64,000 nucleotides of DNA, from the NCBI RefSeq assembly GCF_003966975.1, contig NZ_AP018437.1, forward strand, positions 2,604,001-2,668,000. The letters run 5' to 3'. Position 1 is the stretch's first letter. Each line of letters starts with the position of its first letter. A program made the position numbers and the translations under genes. The notes beneath the pieces are model-generated. The model saw only the letters and a program-made list of their open reading frames with translations, was not told the origin of the DNA and made no database searches. Positions 1-7,416 of the stretch are shown piece by piece. Source of the stretch: Pelolinea submarina (lineage in GTDB: Bacteria > Chloroflexota > Anaerolineae > Anaerolineales > Anaerolineaceae).

Positions 1-208
1 AAACCAAAAAAAGAATCAGGATCCCGGTTTCTGCCGCCCAATGAGGTTTCTTAGTAAAGCGTACTTTATGCTCACCACCCTTCCTGAAAACCAACAATTT
101 ATTGTTCGTATTTAACCTTTTTCGAATGGTTTCCCAAGGATTTCCTGCTACCGGAATAGCTTCTGTAGCCAAATCATCCAAAATTTGATATAGCATTTGT
201 TTATTCAC
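1..208 (-). CDS. partial membrane protein downstream of ECF sigma factor (putative anti-sigma partner)
   Basis: About 69 N-terminal codons are visible; the rest lies left of the window. The reading frame opens with GTG at 208, preceded by a good AAAGGAG ribosome site, and overlaps the end of the sigma factor gene by 8 bases, which points to translational coupling. The visible part is basic and soluble, then turns strongly hydrophobic at the edge (ILILFLV), which looks like the start of a membrane segment. A membrane protein co-translated behind an ECF sigma factor is often its anti-sigma factor, but no anti-sigma domain can be seen in this fragment, so that role is inferred from position only. 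Confidence 0.6.
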   Translation of the reverse strand, partial: MNKQMLYQILDDLATEAIPVAGNPWETIRKRLNTNNKLLVFRKGGEHKVRFTKKPHWAAETGILILFLV

Positions 209-818
209 GATTAACTCCTTTATCTGGTTCATCGTGGTTAGTCTGAGTTATTCCACTTTCTGGTTTCAGCTCATTCAGTTTTACCTTCAGGCTCTCCTTA
301 GCAGTATGCAGCCACCATTTGATAGAACTTTTAGGGCGATCCAATTCACCCACCATCTCATTCTCATTCATTTGTAAATAGTAGCGCATCACTATCACAG
401 CCCTTTGTTGCGGATTCAATTGTTCCAAAGCTTTCAAAACGGTTTGCCGCATTTCTCTGGTCTCGATTTGGTCTTCAGGAAGCATTTCCGATTTTTGAAA
501 CAAAGCTTCCGGAAAATCATCACCATTCTCAAAATCTACGGGTAAGGAGACCATGCGCGCGTGTTTCACAGCATTATTTTTTGCCGCATTCACAACTACT
601 CTCAAGAACCAGGGCTTGAAAGCTGAATCTGATTTAAACAGTTTTATCTTCTTTGGAAGTTCAAGGAAAACGGTCTGTACAACATCTTCCGCCTGGAATT
701 TATCCAGCACGATCAAATATGCTGTATGGACAGCCTTAAAATAGTAGCGATTTACCAGAAATTCCAGGCCATTTATATAACCCTGCTTTAGTAGATTAAT
801 TGCCTGTTCTTCATCCAT
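201..818 (-). CDS. RNA polymerase sigma factor, ECF (sigma-70 family)
   Basis: A 205-residue sigma factor. Region 2 covers roughly residues 10-85 (core-binding and -10 recognition helices, with the typical AEDVVQTVF segment), and region 4 covers about 130-185 (LNPQQRAVIVMRYY, then a helix-turn-helix with KSSIKWWLHTA). Regions 1 and 3 are absent, as expected for the extracytoplasmic-function class. The frame is open to a GTG at 872, but the ATG at 818 has GGAG five bases upstream and begins MDEEQAI, a usual ECF opening, so 818 is chosen. The gene is followed with overlap by a putative membrane partner, so the pair probably forms an envelope- or stress-sensing switch. The signal and target promoters cannot be told from this sequence. 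Confidence 0.88.
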   Translation of the reverse strand: MDEEQAINLLKQGYINGLEFLVNRYYFKAVHTAYLIVLDKFQAEDVVQTVFLELPKKIKLFKSDSAFKPWFLRVVVNAAKNNAVKHARMVSLPVDFENGDDFPEALFQKSEMLPEDQIETREMRQTVLKALEQLNPQQRAVIVMRYYLQMNENEMVGELDRPKSSIKWWLHTAKESLKVKLNELKPESGITQTNHDEPDKGVNRE

Positions 819-985
819 GCCATCTCCAAGTTTAATAGATTGAGAGCTCTCTGTATCATATACAAATCCCACCTAAAAAAAGATAGGCAATTTTAATCAT
901 TATCGAGAAAAGCTTACGAATTTAATAATAATTTCTTACGGAAAAAAATCTTTATAAAACAATTATCCGATGATTTTAAATAAAA

Positions 986-1054
986 GTTAGCCAGTGATGG
1001 GTTCCATTTGATGCAGGTTTAAAAACCCGCTATATAGAACCCATCTTGGCCAAC
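986..1054. repeat. nested inverted repeat (two hairpins, one inside the other)
   Basis: Outer arms are GTTAGCCAGTGATGGGTTC (986-1004) and GAACCCATCTTGGCCAAC (1037-1054), which pair over about 18 bases with one mismatch and one bulge. Inside lies a second hairpin, GCAGGTTT/AAACCCGC. On the minus strand, downstream of the DUF169 gene, the structure is followed by a T-rich tract (CTAACTTTTATTT), so it could act as a terminator. The arms are unusually long, so a small mobile repeat or a structured RNA is also possible. The remaining bases between 819 and 1097 show no gene. Confidence 0.65.
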
Positions 1055-1097
1055 TTATTCTAATTTTTTGGCAGTAAAAGATAGACTTTGTTTAATT

Positions 1098-1868
1098 TTA
1101 TTTATCCAAATACTCCGGCTGAATTGTATAAGCCGGCGGCATGGCAGGCGTCCAGTGCATATTCGGCGGGACCGGGAAGACCGAGAAACCGCCCTTGGCA
1201 GTGGCTTCGAGGTTTTCGACCAGCTTCCCGGTTACCAGGCTGTAGGGCGCGGTATAAACCAATTCATGGTTCTGCGTACCGCCAAAGATGCGGTCACCGG
1301 CGCAGGGGAACCCAACAGTAGGTTTCTGGTTGGCAATGGCAAATGCGGTGCAAGAGCACATGGCCCCTTCCGCGACCGTATCGGCCGTGATCTTCTCGCC
1401 GGTGTCATAGGTGCTGGCATGGATCAGGCGCATGGCTTGCGCGGGATTGACGTAAATAATCACCGCGTCGGGCTGCTCATCGGGAGCGACTTCGGCCAAT
1501 GGTTTGACCATGACGGCCTCGTACTGCTTGCCGCTGTCGCCAATCTTAAAGACATTCGACATGAAATTCTTGGCTGCCTGCGGATTGCCGGTGTAAATTC
1601 CCAACCCGGCTTTTCCGGAAGAGATAACTTCAGGGGTTTCAATCAAACCCAGGCATGCGGCGCCAAAAGCGCAGATCATGCTCTCGGCCGTACCGCTGTT
1701 GCCCCGGCCCTGATAACGAGCGATCGATACCAATTGGCAGAAGTTTTGTTGGATGTTCTGCGTATGCCTGGGAAGGTCTGCTTTATCCTTGTACATTTTC
1801 ACTGCTACAGGTTGGGTTTCCAGATGCAGGATGCTGATAATACTTTGGGAAATTTCACTTGGGTTCAT
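1098..1868 (-). CDS. DUF169 family protein
   Basis: A 256-residue protein recognised as DUF169 by its opening (LHLETQPVAVKMYKD), the central Cys-containing stretch AMCSCTAFAIANQKP and the glycine-rich GFPCAGDRIFGG segment. DUF169 proteins are common in anaerobes; their function is not established, although conserved cysteines have suggested metal or cofactor binding. The frame is open to a GTG at 1880, but the ATG at 1868 has GGAGG at ideal distance and is chosen. No signal peptide or membrane segment is visible, so it is probably cytoplasmic. It stands alone, downstream of folD on the same strand but separated by about 200 bases with a strong hairpin. Confidence 0.85.
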   Translation of the reverse strand: MNPSEISQSIISILHLETQPVAVKMYKDKADLPRHTQNIQQNFCQLVSIARYQGRGNSGTAESMICAFGAACLGLIETPEVISSGKAGLGIYTGNPQAAKNFMSNVFKIGDSGKQYEAVMVKPLAEVAPDEQPDAVIIYVNPAQAMRLIHASTYDTGEKITADTVAEGAMCSCTAFAIANQKPTVGFPCAGDRIFGGTQNHELVYTAPYSLVTGKLVENLEATAKGGFSVFPVPPNMHWTPAMPPAYTIQPEYLDK

Positions 1869-1973
1869 GTTTGCCTCCACTTTGAATAATGACCCGTTTA
1901 TTTGGTTTTATACGCATATTTTCTATACGCACATTAATTTTTACTATATGCCCCTAACCAGCTTAACGGTAGG

Positions 1974-2005
1974 GACAGCCATCATACATCTCCATGATGG
2001 CTGTC
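1974..2005. terminator. perfect 12-bp hairpin between folD and the DUF169 gene
   Basis: GACAGCCATCAT and ATGATGGCTGTC pair perfectly around an 8-base loop. It lies 70 bases beyond the folD stop codon on the minus strand. No U-tract follows on either strand, so it is not a textbook intrinsic terminator; it may protect the 3' end or act as a control element for the DUF169 gene downstream. Confidence 0.5.
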
Positions 2006-2074
2006 ATGTTTGGACAATTAATTAGATAGAAAAAATGAAAAAAGAAAAAATATAGGGATTTTAAATTTATGAGC

Positions 2075-2953
2075 CTATGAATCGCTCATTTCCGCCGCCT
2101 TGAGTGTGTTGCGTAGCAGCATAGCGATGGTCATCGGCCCCACCCCGCCCGGTACAGGTGTGATGGCGCCCGCCACCTCGCTGGCTTCTTCGAAGGCCAC
2201 ATCCCCCACCAGGCGGTAGCCTTTCTTCCTGCTACTGTCCTCCACGTGGTTAATACCCACATCGATCACAGTCGCGCCCGGCTTGATCCAGTCGCCGCGC
2301 ACCATTTCCGCCCGGCCGATGGCCGCTACCAGGATATCCGCCTGACGCGCCATGGCCGGCAGGTCCTGCGTGCGGGAATGGCAGATGGTCACGGTGGCAT
2401 TGGCACGCACCAACAGCAGCGCCACCGGCATACCCACGATGTTGGAGCGCCCCAAAACCACCGCGTGTTTACCTTCAATGGAGGACAGTGTTTCGTTGAG
2501 CAGAACCATAACGCCGGCCGGTGTGCAGGAGACAAATAACGGCTCCGGCCCTTTTTGCGCCAGCCTGCCGATGTTGACCGGATGGAATCCGTCCACGTCC
2601 TTCTCAATGGAGAGCATACTGAGCGCGTGCTGTTCATCCAGTCCTTTGGGCAAAGGCGACTGAACCAGTATGCCGTGCACGCGTTCATCCTGGTTAAGTT
2701 CGCGGATTAACCCTTCCAGCCGCTCCTGGGACGTGTCCGCCCCCAGGGTAAAGCCGAAGGAATTGATGCCGGCTTCTTCACAGGCGCGGTGTTTTGAATT
2801 GACGTAAGTATGCGAAGCCGGGTCGTCCCCTACCAGGATTGTAGCCAAACCCGGAGTTGATTTCCCCGCCGCTTTACGCGCGGCCACCTGCTGGGTAACC
2901 TCTGTGTGAATTCGCGTAGAAATAGCCTTGCCGTCAATTATTTGTGCGCTCAT
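2075..2953 (-). CDS. folD: bifunctional methylenetetrahydrofolate dehydrogenase / methenyltetrahydrofolate cyclohydrolase
   Basis: FolD interconverts 5,10-methylene-THF and 10-formyl-THF in the cytoplasm using NAD(P), linking serine or formate carbon to purine synthesis and, in acetogens, to the methyl branch of the Wood-Ljungdahl pathway. At 292 residues it has the usual family length. Visible hallmarks are the catalytic Lys in YVNSKHRACEEAG, the PLPKG loop, VDGFHPVNIGRL, CTPAGV, the Rossmann motif GRSNIVGMPVALLL and CHSRT. It starts at an ATG 40 bases from the divergent trmO gene. Formate-THF ligase, its usual partner, is encoded 9 kb away on the same strand. Nothing unusual is seen in the sequence. 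Confidence 0.96.
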   Translation of the reverse strand: MSAQIIDGKAISTRIHTEVTQQVAARKAAGKSTPGLATILVGDDPASHTYVNSKHRACEEAGINSFGFTLGADTSQERLEGLIRELNQDERVHGILVQSPLPKGLDEQHALSMLSIEKDVDGFHPVNIGRLAQKGPEPLFVSCTPAGVMVLLNETLSSIEGKHAVVLGRSNIVGMPVALLLVRANATVTICHSRTQDLPAMARQADILVAAIGRAEMVRGDWIKPGATVIDVGINHVEDSSRKKGYRLVGDVAFEEASEVAGAITPVPGGVGPMTIAMLLRNTLKAAEMSDS

Positions 2954-2987
2954 CTTCAGTCATCCTTAAATTTGTCTTTGAATCCAT

Positions 2988-3023
2988 ACTATAACCCATT
3001 TATACGGAATAATCCTCTAAAAT
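2988..3023. promoter_or_regulatory. divergent -10 elements for folD (minus) and trmO (plus)
   Basis: On the minus strand TATAGT (2993-2988) lies about 35 bases before the folD ATG. On the plus strand TAAAAT (3018-3023) ends 7 bases before the trmO ATG, and no ribosome site precedes that ATG, so the trmO transcript may be leaderless. No good -35 boxes were seen, so both calls are tentative. Confidence 0.35.
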
Positions 3024-3030
3024 ATGTAGT

Positions 3031-3513
3031 ATGAAAATAACTTTTGAACCCATCGGCATTGTCCACAGTCCTTTTACGGATCTGGCGGACATGCCCATCC
3101 AACCCACCGGTGAGAATGCGGCGCAAGGCGCCCTGGAGATTTTCCCCGCTTTTTGCGGCGCTTTAACTGATTTGGAAGGATTCTCGCATATCTATGCGAT
3201 ATATTTCTTTCATAAAGTCAGCGGCTGGCAGTCTCAAGTGCTGCCATTTCTTGATGACCAACCGCACGGCTTGTTTGCCACGCGTGCACCCCGCAGGCCC
3301 AACCCCATCGGACTTTCGCTCCTGGAAATCCTCGCGGTGGATGGCTGTCAAATCAAAGTCGCCGGATTGGACATCCTGGACGGCACCCCCTTGCTGGATA
3401 TCAAGCCTTACATCCCCAGCTTTGAAAATCCGGAAAATGTGCGCATTGGCTGGCTAAGCGGCCGCGGGAACCAGGTAAAAACCAAGAAATCCGACCAGCG
3501 CTTTAAAGATTAG
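3031..3513 (+). CDS. trmO: TrmO-like tRNA m6t6A37 methyltransferase (TsaA/VirR family)
   Basis: A 160-residue protein of the TsaA/YaeB family, whose E. coli member TrmO uses S-adenosylmethionine to N6-methylate threonylcarbamoyladenosine at position 37 of tRNA-Thr. Family features are FEPIGIVHSPF at the N terminus, the EGFSHIYAIYFFHK strand, the ATRAPRRPNPIGLS motif that forms the cofactor site, and LDILDGTPLLDIKPYIP. It lacks the extra C-terminal domain of E. coli TrmO; the short version is widespread in bacteria and archaea, and for those the exact substrate is less certain. tsaD, which helps make the t6A precursor, is 16 kb downstream. The gene has its own promoter region divergent from folD. 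Confidence 0.82.
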   Translation: MKITFEPIGIVHSPFTDLADMPIQPTGENAAQGALEIFPAFCGALTDLEGFSHIYAIYFFHKVSGWQSQVLPFLDDQPHGLFATRAPRRPNPIGLSLLEILAVDGCQIKVAGLDILDGTPLLDIKPYIPSFENPENVRIGWLSGRGNQVKTKKSDQRFKD

Positions 3514-3611
3514 GTTAGCCACGATCCGTATAGGCTTGTATAATTCATTTAGGCGATAAGTTGAAACATCTTAGTGTACAATCCTTTATACTGGTAAAAG
3601 AATAGGAAACC

Positions 3612-4376
3612 ATGCTTCTCACCATTGATTTAGGCAATACCAACCTGACTATCGGGCTGTATCAGGAAAAAACGCTGCTTGCTCATTGGCGTTTGGCCAC
3701 CGATCACCAGCGTATGCCGGATGAATATGGCTTGCAGTTGCACAGTCTGCTGCATACTTGTGAATGCAACGAGGAAGAACTGGACGGAATTGTACTCTCT
3801 TCCGTTGTTCCGCAATTGACTGAGCGCGTGGAGCAGGCCTGTGAAGATCATCTGCACCTGGAGCCCCTCACCGTCACATCCGACCTCAAGTTAAATATCA
3901 AAATCCTGTATGACAATCCGCAAGCAGTCGGCGCCGACCGTATTGCTGACGCAGTTGCGGTCACCGAAAGATTCGGCGGCCCGGCCTGCATCATCGATTT
4001 CGGCACTGCTACGACCTTCAATGCGCTTACGGCTGATGCGGAATATCTGGGCGGAGCTATCATGCCCGGTATTGGCACCGCTGCCGAAGCGCTCATTTCC
4101 CATGCCGCCAAACTACCGGCAGTGGAATTGAAGGCGCCTCCTTCCGTAATCGGCTCCAACACCCAGCACGCGTTGCAGGCAGGGCTGATCTATGGTTATG
4201 TAGCCATGGTGGAAGGATTGGTCAGCCGCTTCCGCGAAAAATTAGGTCAAGAAATGAAAGTCATTGCAACCGGCGGCCATGTCAGCAAAATTGCCGACAA
4301 TACGACCGCTATAGACATCGTCGATCCCTGGCTCACCCTTGACGGGCTGCGCCTCATTTGGAACATGAACAGGTGA
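3612..4376 (+). CDS. coaX: type III pantothenate kinase
   Basis: CoaX phosphorylates pantothenate, the first step of coenzyme A synthesis. The 254-residue protein has the ASKHA-fold signatures of the family: DLGNTNLTIGLY (phosphate 1 loop) at the N terminus, GADRIADAVA near residue 105, DFGTATTFNAL near 130 (phosphate 2) and a C-terminal ATGGHVSKIA. AGGAAA precedes the ATG. The gene is followed after four bases by coaBC, so pantothenate is taken to 4'-phosphopantetheine by two adjacent genes. A possible -10 (TATACT, 3587-3592) lies upstream. Confidence 0.95.
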   Translation: MLLTIDLGNTNLTIGLYQEKTLLAHWRLATDHQRMPDEYGLQLHSLLHTCECNEEELDGIVLSSVVPQLTERVEQACEDHLHLEPLTVTSDLKLNIKILYDNPQAVGADRIADAVAVTERFGGPACIIDFGTATTFNALTADAEYLGGAIMPGIGTAAEALISHAAKLPAVELKAPPSVIGSNTQHALQAGLIYGYVAMVEGLVSRFREKLGQEMKVIATGGHVSKIADNTTAIDIVDPWLTLDGLRLIWNMNR

Positions 4377-4380
4377 ACTT

Positions 4381-5607
4381 ATGACAAACCCAATTGAAGG
4401 TAAACACATTATTCTGGGAGTAAGTGGGTCAATTGCCGTATACAAAGCGGCCGACCTGGCCTCCAAACTTTCACAGCAAGGCGCAATCGTTAATGCTGTC
4501 CTGACGGAATCGGCCTGTAAATTCGTCAGCCCGCTCACTTTCCAATCCGTCACCGGACAAAAAGCCTACAATGAATCCGACCTTTGGGGCAGAGAAGGAC
4601 ACGTAGTACATATTCACCTCGGCCACATCGCCGAAGCGCTGCTGATTGCTCCGGCCTCCGCCAACACGATCGCCAAGCTGGCTAACGGCATTGCCGATAA
4701 CCTGCTGAGCGTCACTTCCCTGGCCGCCACCTGCCCGGTTGTTATTGCGCCGGCCATGGACGGCGGTATGTACGCGCATGTAGCCACCCAAACCAACATC
4801 CAGATTCTGAAGGATCGCGGTGTGCATTTCCTCGGCCCGGCGGAAGGCCATTTGGCTTCCGGTCTGATTGGCCCCGGACGTTTTGAATCCGGCGAACTCA
4901 TCACAGGATATATGCGCTGGTTGTTCTCCCGCGGCGGTTCGCTGGCCGGCAAGAAAATTGTGGTCACTGCCGGCGGTACACAGGAACCCATCGATCCGGT
5001 GCGCATGATCACCAATCGCTCTTCCGGCAAACAAGGCTATGCCCTGGCACAGTCCGCGCTGGACACCGGCGCCGACGTTACCCTGATCACCGCGCCCACC
5101 AACCTGGAGCCGCCCTACGGCTGCAAAGTGGTCGCGGTTCAGCAAGCCGAACAAATGCACCAGGCGGTCATGGCTGAGATTAAGGACGCGCACGCGCTGA
5201 TTATGTCGGCCGCTGTCGCAGATTTCACGCCGCATACCACGGAAAAAGAAAAAATCAAGAAAGACAGCGCTTTAAACGCTATTGAACTGGATCCAACCGT
5301 GGATATCCTCAAGCAAGTGAAAGCTTATAAAGACCAAAACAAGCTGGAAATCAAAGTCATCGGATTCGCGGCAGAAAGCCAAAGCCTGAAAGAGAATGCC
5401 GTAAAGAAGCTGACTGAGAAGGGCCTGGATATGATTGCCGCCAATGACATCACGCAATCCGAAGCCGGTTTTGCGGTGGACACCAATCAAGTCTTACTCA
5501 TTTTCGGGAACGGTTCGATGGAATCTCTGCCGTTGATGAGCAAGGCCGAAGTTGCAGATAAAATTATCCAACATGTGGATGCCTGGTTAATGGGAGGAGC
5601 GGAATAG
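4381..5607 (+). CDS. coaBC: bifunctional phosphopantothenoylcysteine decarboxylase / phosphopantothenate-cysteine ligase
   Basis: This fused enzyme carries out steps two and three of coenzyme A synthesis. The N-terminal half (about 1-185) is the FMN-dependent CoaC decarboxylase: GVSGSIAVYKAADLASKL, the active-site His region VVHIHLGHIAEA, and PAMDGGMY where many homologues have PAMNxxMW. The C-terminal half (about 190-400) is the CTP-using CoaB ligase: TAGGTQEPIDPVRMITNRSS, SAAVADF and the Lys-rich KEKIKK loop. Length (408 residues) is normal. The Shine-Dalgarno site AGGTGA overlaps the coaX stop codon. The phosphoesterase gene that follows starts three bases after the stop, so the three genes look like one operon. 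Confidence 0.95.
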   Translation: MTNPIEGKHIILGVSGSIAVYKAADLASKLSQQGAIVNAVLTESACKFVSPLTFQSVTGQKAYNESDLWGREGHVVHIHLGHIAEALLIAPASANTIAKLANGIADNLLSVTSLAATCPVVIAPAMDGGMYAHVATQTNIQILKDRGVHFLGPAEGHLASGLIGPGRFESGELITGYMRWLFSRGGSLAGKKIVVTAGGTQEPIDPVRMITNRSSGKQGYALAQSALDTGADVTLITAPTNLEPPYGCKVVAVQQAEQMHQAVMAEIKDAHALIMSAAVADFTPHTTEKEKIKKDSALNAIELDPTVDILKQVKAYKDQNKLEIKVIGFAAESQSLKENAVKKLTEKGLDMIAANDITQSEAGFAVDTNQVLLIFGNGSMESLPLMSKAEVADKIIQHVDAWLMGGAE

Positions 5608-5610
5608 ATT

Positions 5611-6333
5611 ATGCGCGTATTGGTATTTTCAGATATTCATTCCAATTTAACAGCGCTGGAAGCAGTGTTGGCCGCGGCTGGAAACGTGGATGCGTATTGG
5701 TGCCTGGGTGATTTGGTTGGGTACGGTCCGGATCCGAATGAATGCATCGCGGTAGTGCGCGATCTGCCGAATCTGGTATGTGTGCGCGGTAATCACGATG
5801 CCGCCACTTTAGGAGAAGTCGATCAAAACACCTTCAATCACGAAGCCAGTCTGGCGATTACCTGGACCAAACGTATTCTCAATGCGGAAAGTCAGGAATT
5901 CCTGCTCAGTTTGCCGGAGCGCCAGAAAATCGATGATATTACACTGGTTCACGGCAGCCCGCGCAACCCGGTTTGGGACTACATCATGGATTACATGACT
6001 GCCGAGCGCATGTTCCAATTCTTCGACACACGCATCTGTCTGGTCGGGCATACACACGTGCCTGCCATTTGGAAAGAAAACGATGTGGACGCTCCGCGTG
6101 GCATGGTGCAGGATTATCAGAAAACCAAAATTCTTACCAAAACCATCCTGAATCCCGGTTCTGTCGGGCAGCCGCGGGATCACGATCCGCGGGCTTCATT
6201 TGCAATTTTCGATCCGCAGGAAAGCCAATGGGAACTGCGCCGAGTTTCTTACAATATCAATGAGGTTCAGAGTCGTATCAAAAAATCCGGCCTGCCCTGG
6301 CGTCATGCCCTGCGGTTGGCTGAAGGTTGGTAA
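5611..6333 (+). CDS. metallophosphoesterase (YfcE/MJ0936-like)
   Basis: A 240-residue calcineurin-like phosphoesterase with the full metal-site series: D-x-H (FSDIHSN), GD (CLGDLVGYGPDP), GNHD (VRGNHDAA), H (LVHGSPRNP) and GHTH (LVGHTHVP). The GYGPDPNECI segment is typical of a bacterial subgroup annotated only as metallophosphoesterase. It should bind two divalent metals and hydrolyse a phosphoester or phosphodiester in the cytoplasm; the substrate is unknown. It follows coaBC by three bases with a strong ribosome site inside the end of coaBC, so it is co-transcribed, but no coenzyme A role has been shown for this family. Confidence 0.88.
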   Translation: MRVLVFSDIHSNLTALEAVLAAAGNVDAYWCLGDLVGYGPDPNECIAVVRDLPNLVCVRGNHDAATLGEVDQNTFNHEASLAITWTKRILNAESQEFLLSLPERQKIDDITLVHGSPRNPVWDYIMDYMTAERMFQFFDTRICLVGHTHVPAIWKENDVDAPRGMVQDYQKTKILTKTILNPGSVGQPRDHDPRASFAIFDPQESQWELRRVSYNINEVQSRIKKSGLPWRHALRLAEGW

Positions 6334-6405
6334 GGAACTTAACGCCCTCTTCGCTCGTCCTATAGGTGATTGAAAAAAAACTGATCACAATGTAAGGAGA
6401 AGAAC

Positions 6406-7374
6406 ATGAAAAAGAATAAAATCTGGATGATCCTGCTGGCCATGACTTTGCTGTTAGCTTCCTGTGCGATGGCCCGTAACCAATCCTCCGATTCGGATAG
6501 CGCCATAATGGAGGCTATGCCTATGGCAGCTGCCGAAGCACCCCGCGAGGAAGCCGCCAAGGCATTTGCCGATGAGGCTGGCAGCGATGCCTACACAACC
6601 TCCGGCGGCGGTATGGACGCAGTTGAACGAATTGTTATTAAAAACGCCGATCTTTCCATTGTTGTCGAAGATCCTGTCGCCTCCATGGATACTATCAGCC
6701 AAATGGCTGAGGAAATGGGCGGCTTCATGGTCAGCTCCAACACTTACAAGACCACCACCCGCAGCGGGTTGGAAGTCCCCAATGCCTCAATCACCGTGCG
6801 CGTTCCGGCCGAAAAGTTGGATGAAGCCCTGACTCGCATCAAAGCTTTGGTAGAGGATCAGGAATTGGATATCCTCAACGAGAGTGTGTCCGGCCAGGAT
6901 GTGACCAGCGAAGTAACCGATCTGGAATCGCGCTTGCGCAACCTGCAGGCCGCCGAAACCCAATTGCTGGATATCATGGAAAACGCCGATACCACCGAAG
7001 ATGTGATCAATATCTTCCGTGAGCTGACCAGCATCCGTGAGGAAATCGAAGTGCTGCAGGGGCAGATAAAGTACTATCGCGAATCCGCCAGCCTCTCTGC
7101 AATTAGCGTATACATTCAGGCTAAAGAAGCCCTGGAACCCATCACCATTGCCGGATGGCAGCCGGGGTTGGAAGCGCAGAAAGCGCTGCAGGCTCTGGTG
7201 GAAGGCGGCCAGGCACTGGTAAACCTCGTGATTTGGCTGGCCATCTTCGTCCTGCCGCTGGCCGCGGTGATTGGATTGCCGATTTATTTCATCGTGAAAG
7301 CCGCGCGCAAACGCAAACATAACGCGGGTGAAAAAGCTGAAAAAGAAGCGGATTCTACGAAGAAAGCCAAGTAA
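6406..7374 (+). CDS. DUF4349 lipoprotein with coiled coil and C-terminal membrane segment
   Basis: The 322-residue protein starts with a lipoprotein signal (LLAMTLLLASC, lipidated Cys at residue 20). The DUF4349 domain follows (RIVIKNADLSIVVEDPVASMDTI ... GGFMVSSN) with a heptad-rich coiled coil around residues 165-225 (LESRLRNLQAAETQLLDI, IREEIEVLQGQI). Near residue 280-300 there is a single hydrophobic span followed by a Lys/Arg-rich tail, so the C terminus is probably cytoplasmic. DUF4349 proteins are widespread envelope proteins without a settled function. AAGGAG precedes the ATG. The gene ends in a strong terminator shared with the convergent galactosidase gene. Confidence 0.85.
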   Translation: MKKNKIWMILLAMTLLLASCAMARNQSSDSDSAIMEAMPMAAAEAPREEAAKAFADEAGSDAYTTSGGGMDAVERIVIKNADLSIVVEDPVASMDTISQMAEEMGGFMVSSNTYKTTTRSGLEVPNASITVRVPAEKLDEALTRIKALVEDQELDILNESVSGQDVTSEVTDLESRLRNLQAAETQLLDIMENADTTEDVINIFRELTSIREEIEVLQGQIKYYRESASLSAISVYIQAKEALEPITIAGWQPGLEAQKALQALVEGGQALVNLVIWLAIFVLPLAAVIGLPIYFIVKAARKRKHNAGEKAEKEADSTKKAK

Positions 7375-7386
7375 CCAAATGCATAA

Positions 7387-7412
7387 AAAGCCCCGCCAAA
7401 TGGCGGGGCTTT
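7387..7412. terminator. bidirectional intrinsic terminator
   Basis: AAAGCCCCGCCA and TGGCGGGGCTTT form a perfect GC-rich stem. T-rich sequence follows on both strands (TTTCTCTTT on plus, TTTTATGC on minus), so it can end both the DUF4349 gene and the GH36 gene. Confidence 0.92.
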
Positions 7413-7416
7413 CTCT

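Noticed and set aside
1068..1889. Long plus-strand open frame (273 codons) antisense to the DUF169 gene
   Set aside because: It is the mirror of a well-supported family gene with a strong ribosome site; its translation has no domain pattern.
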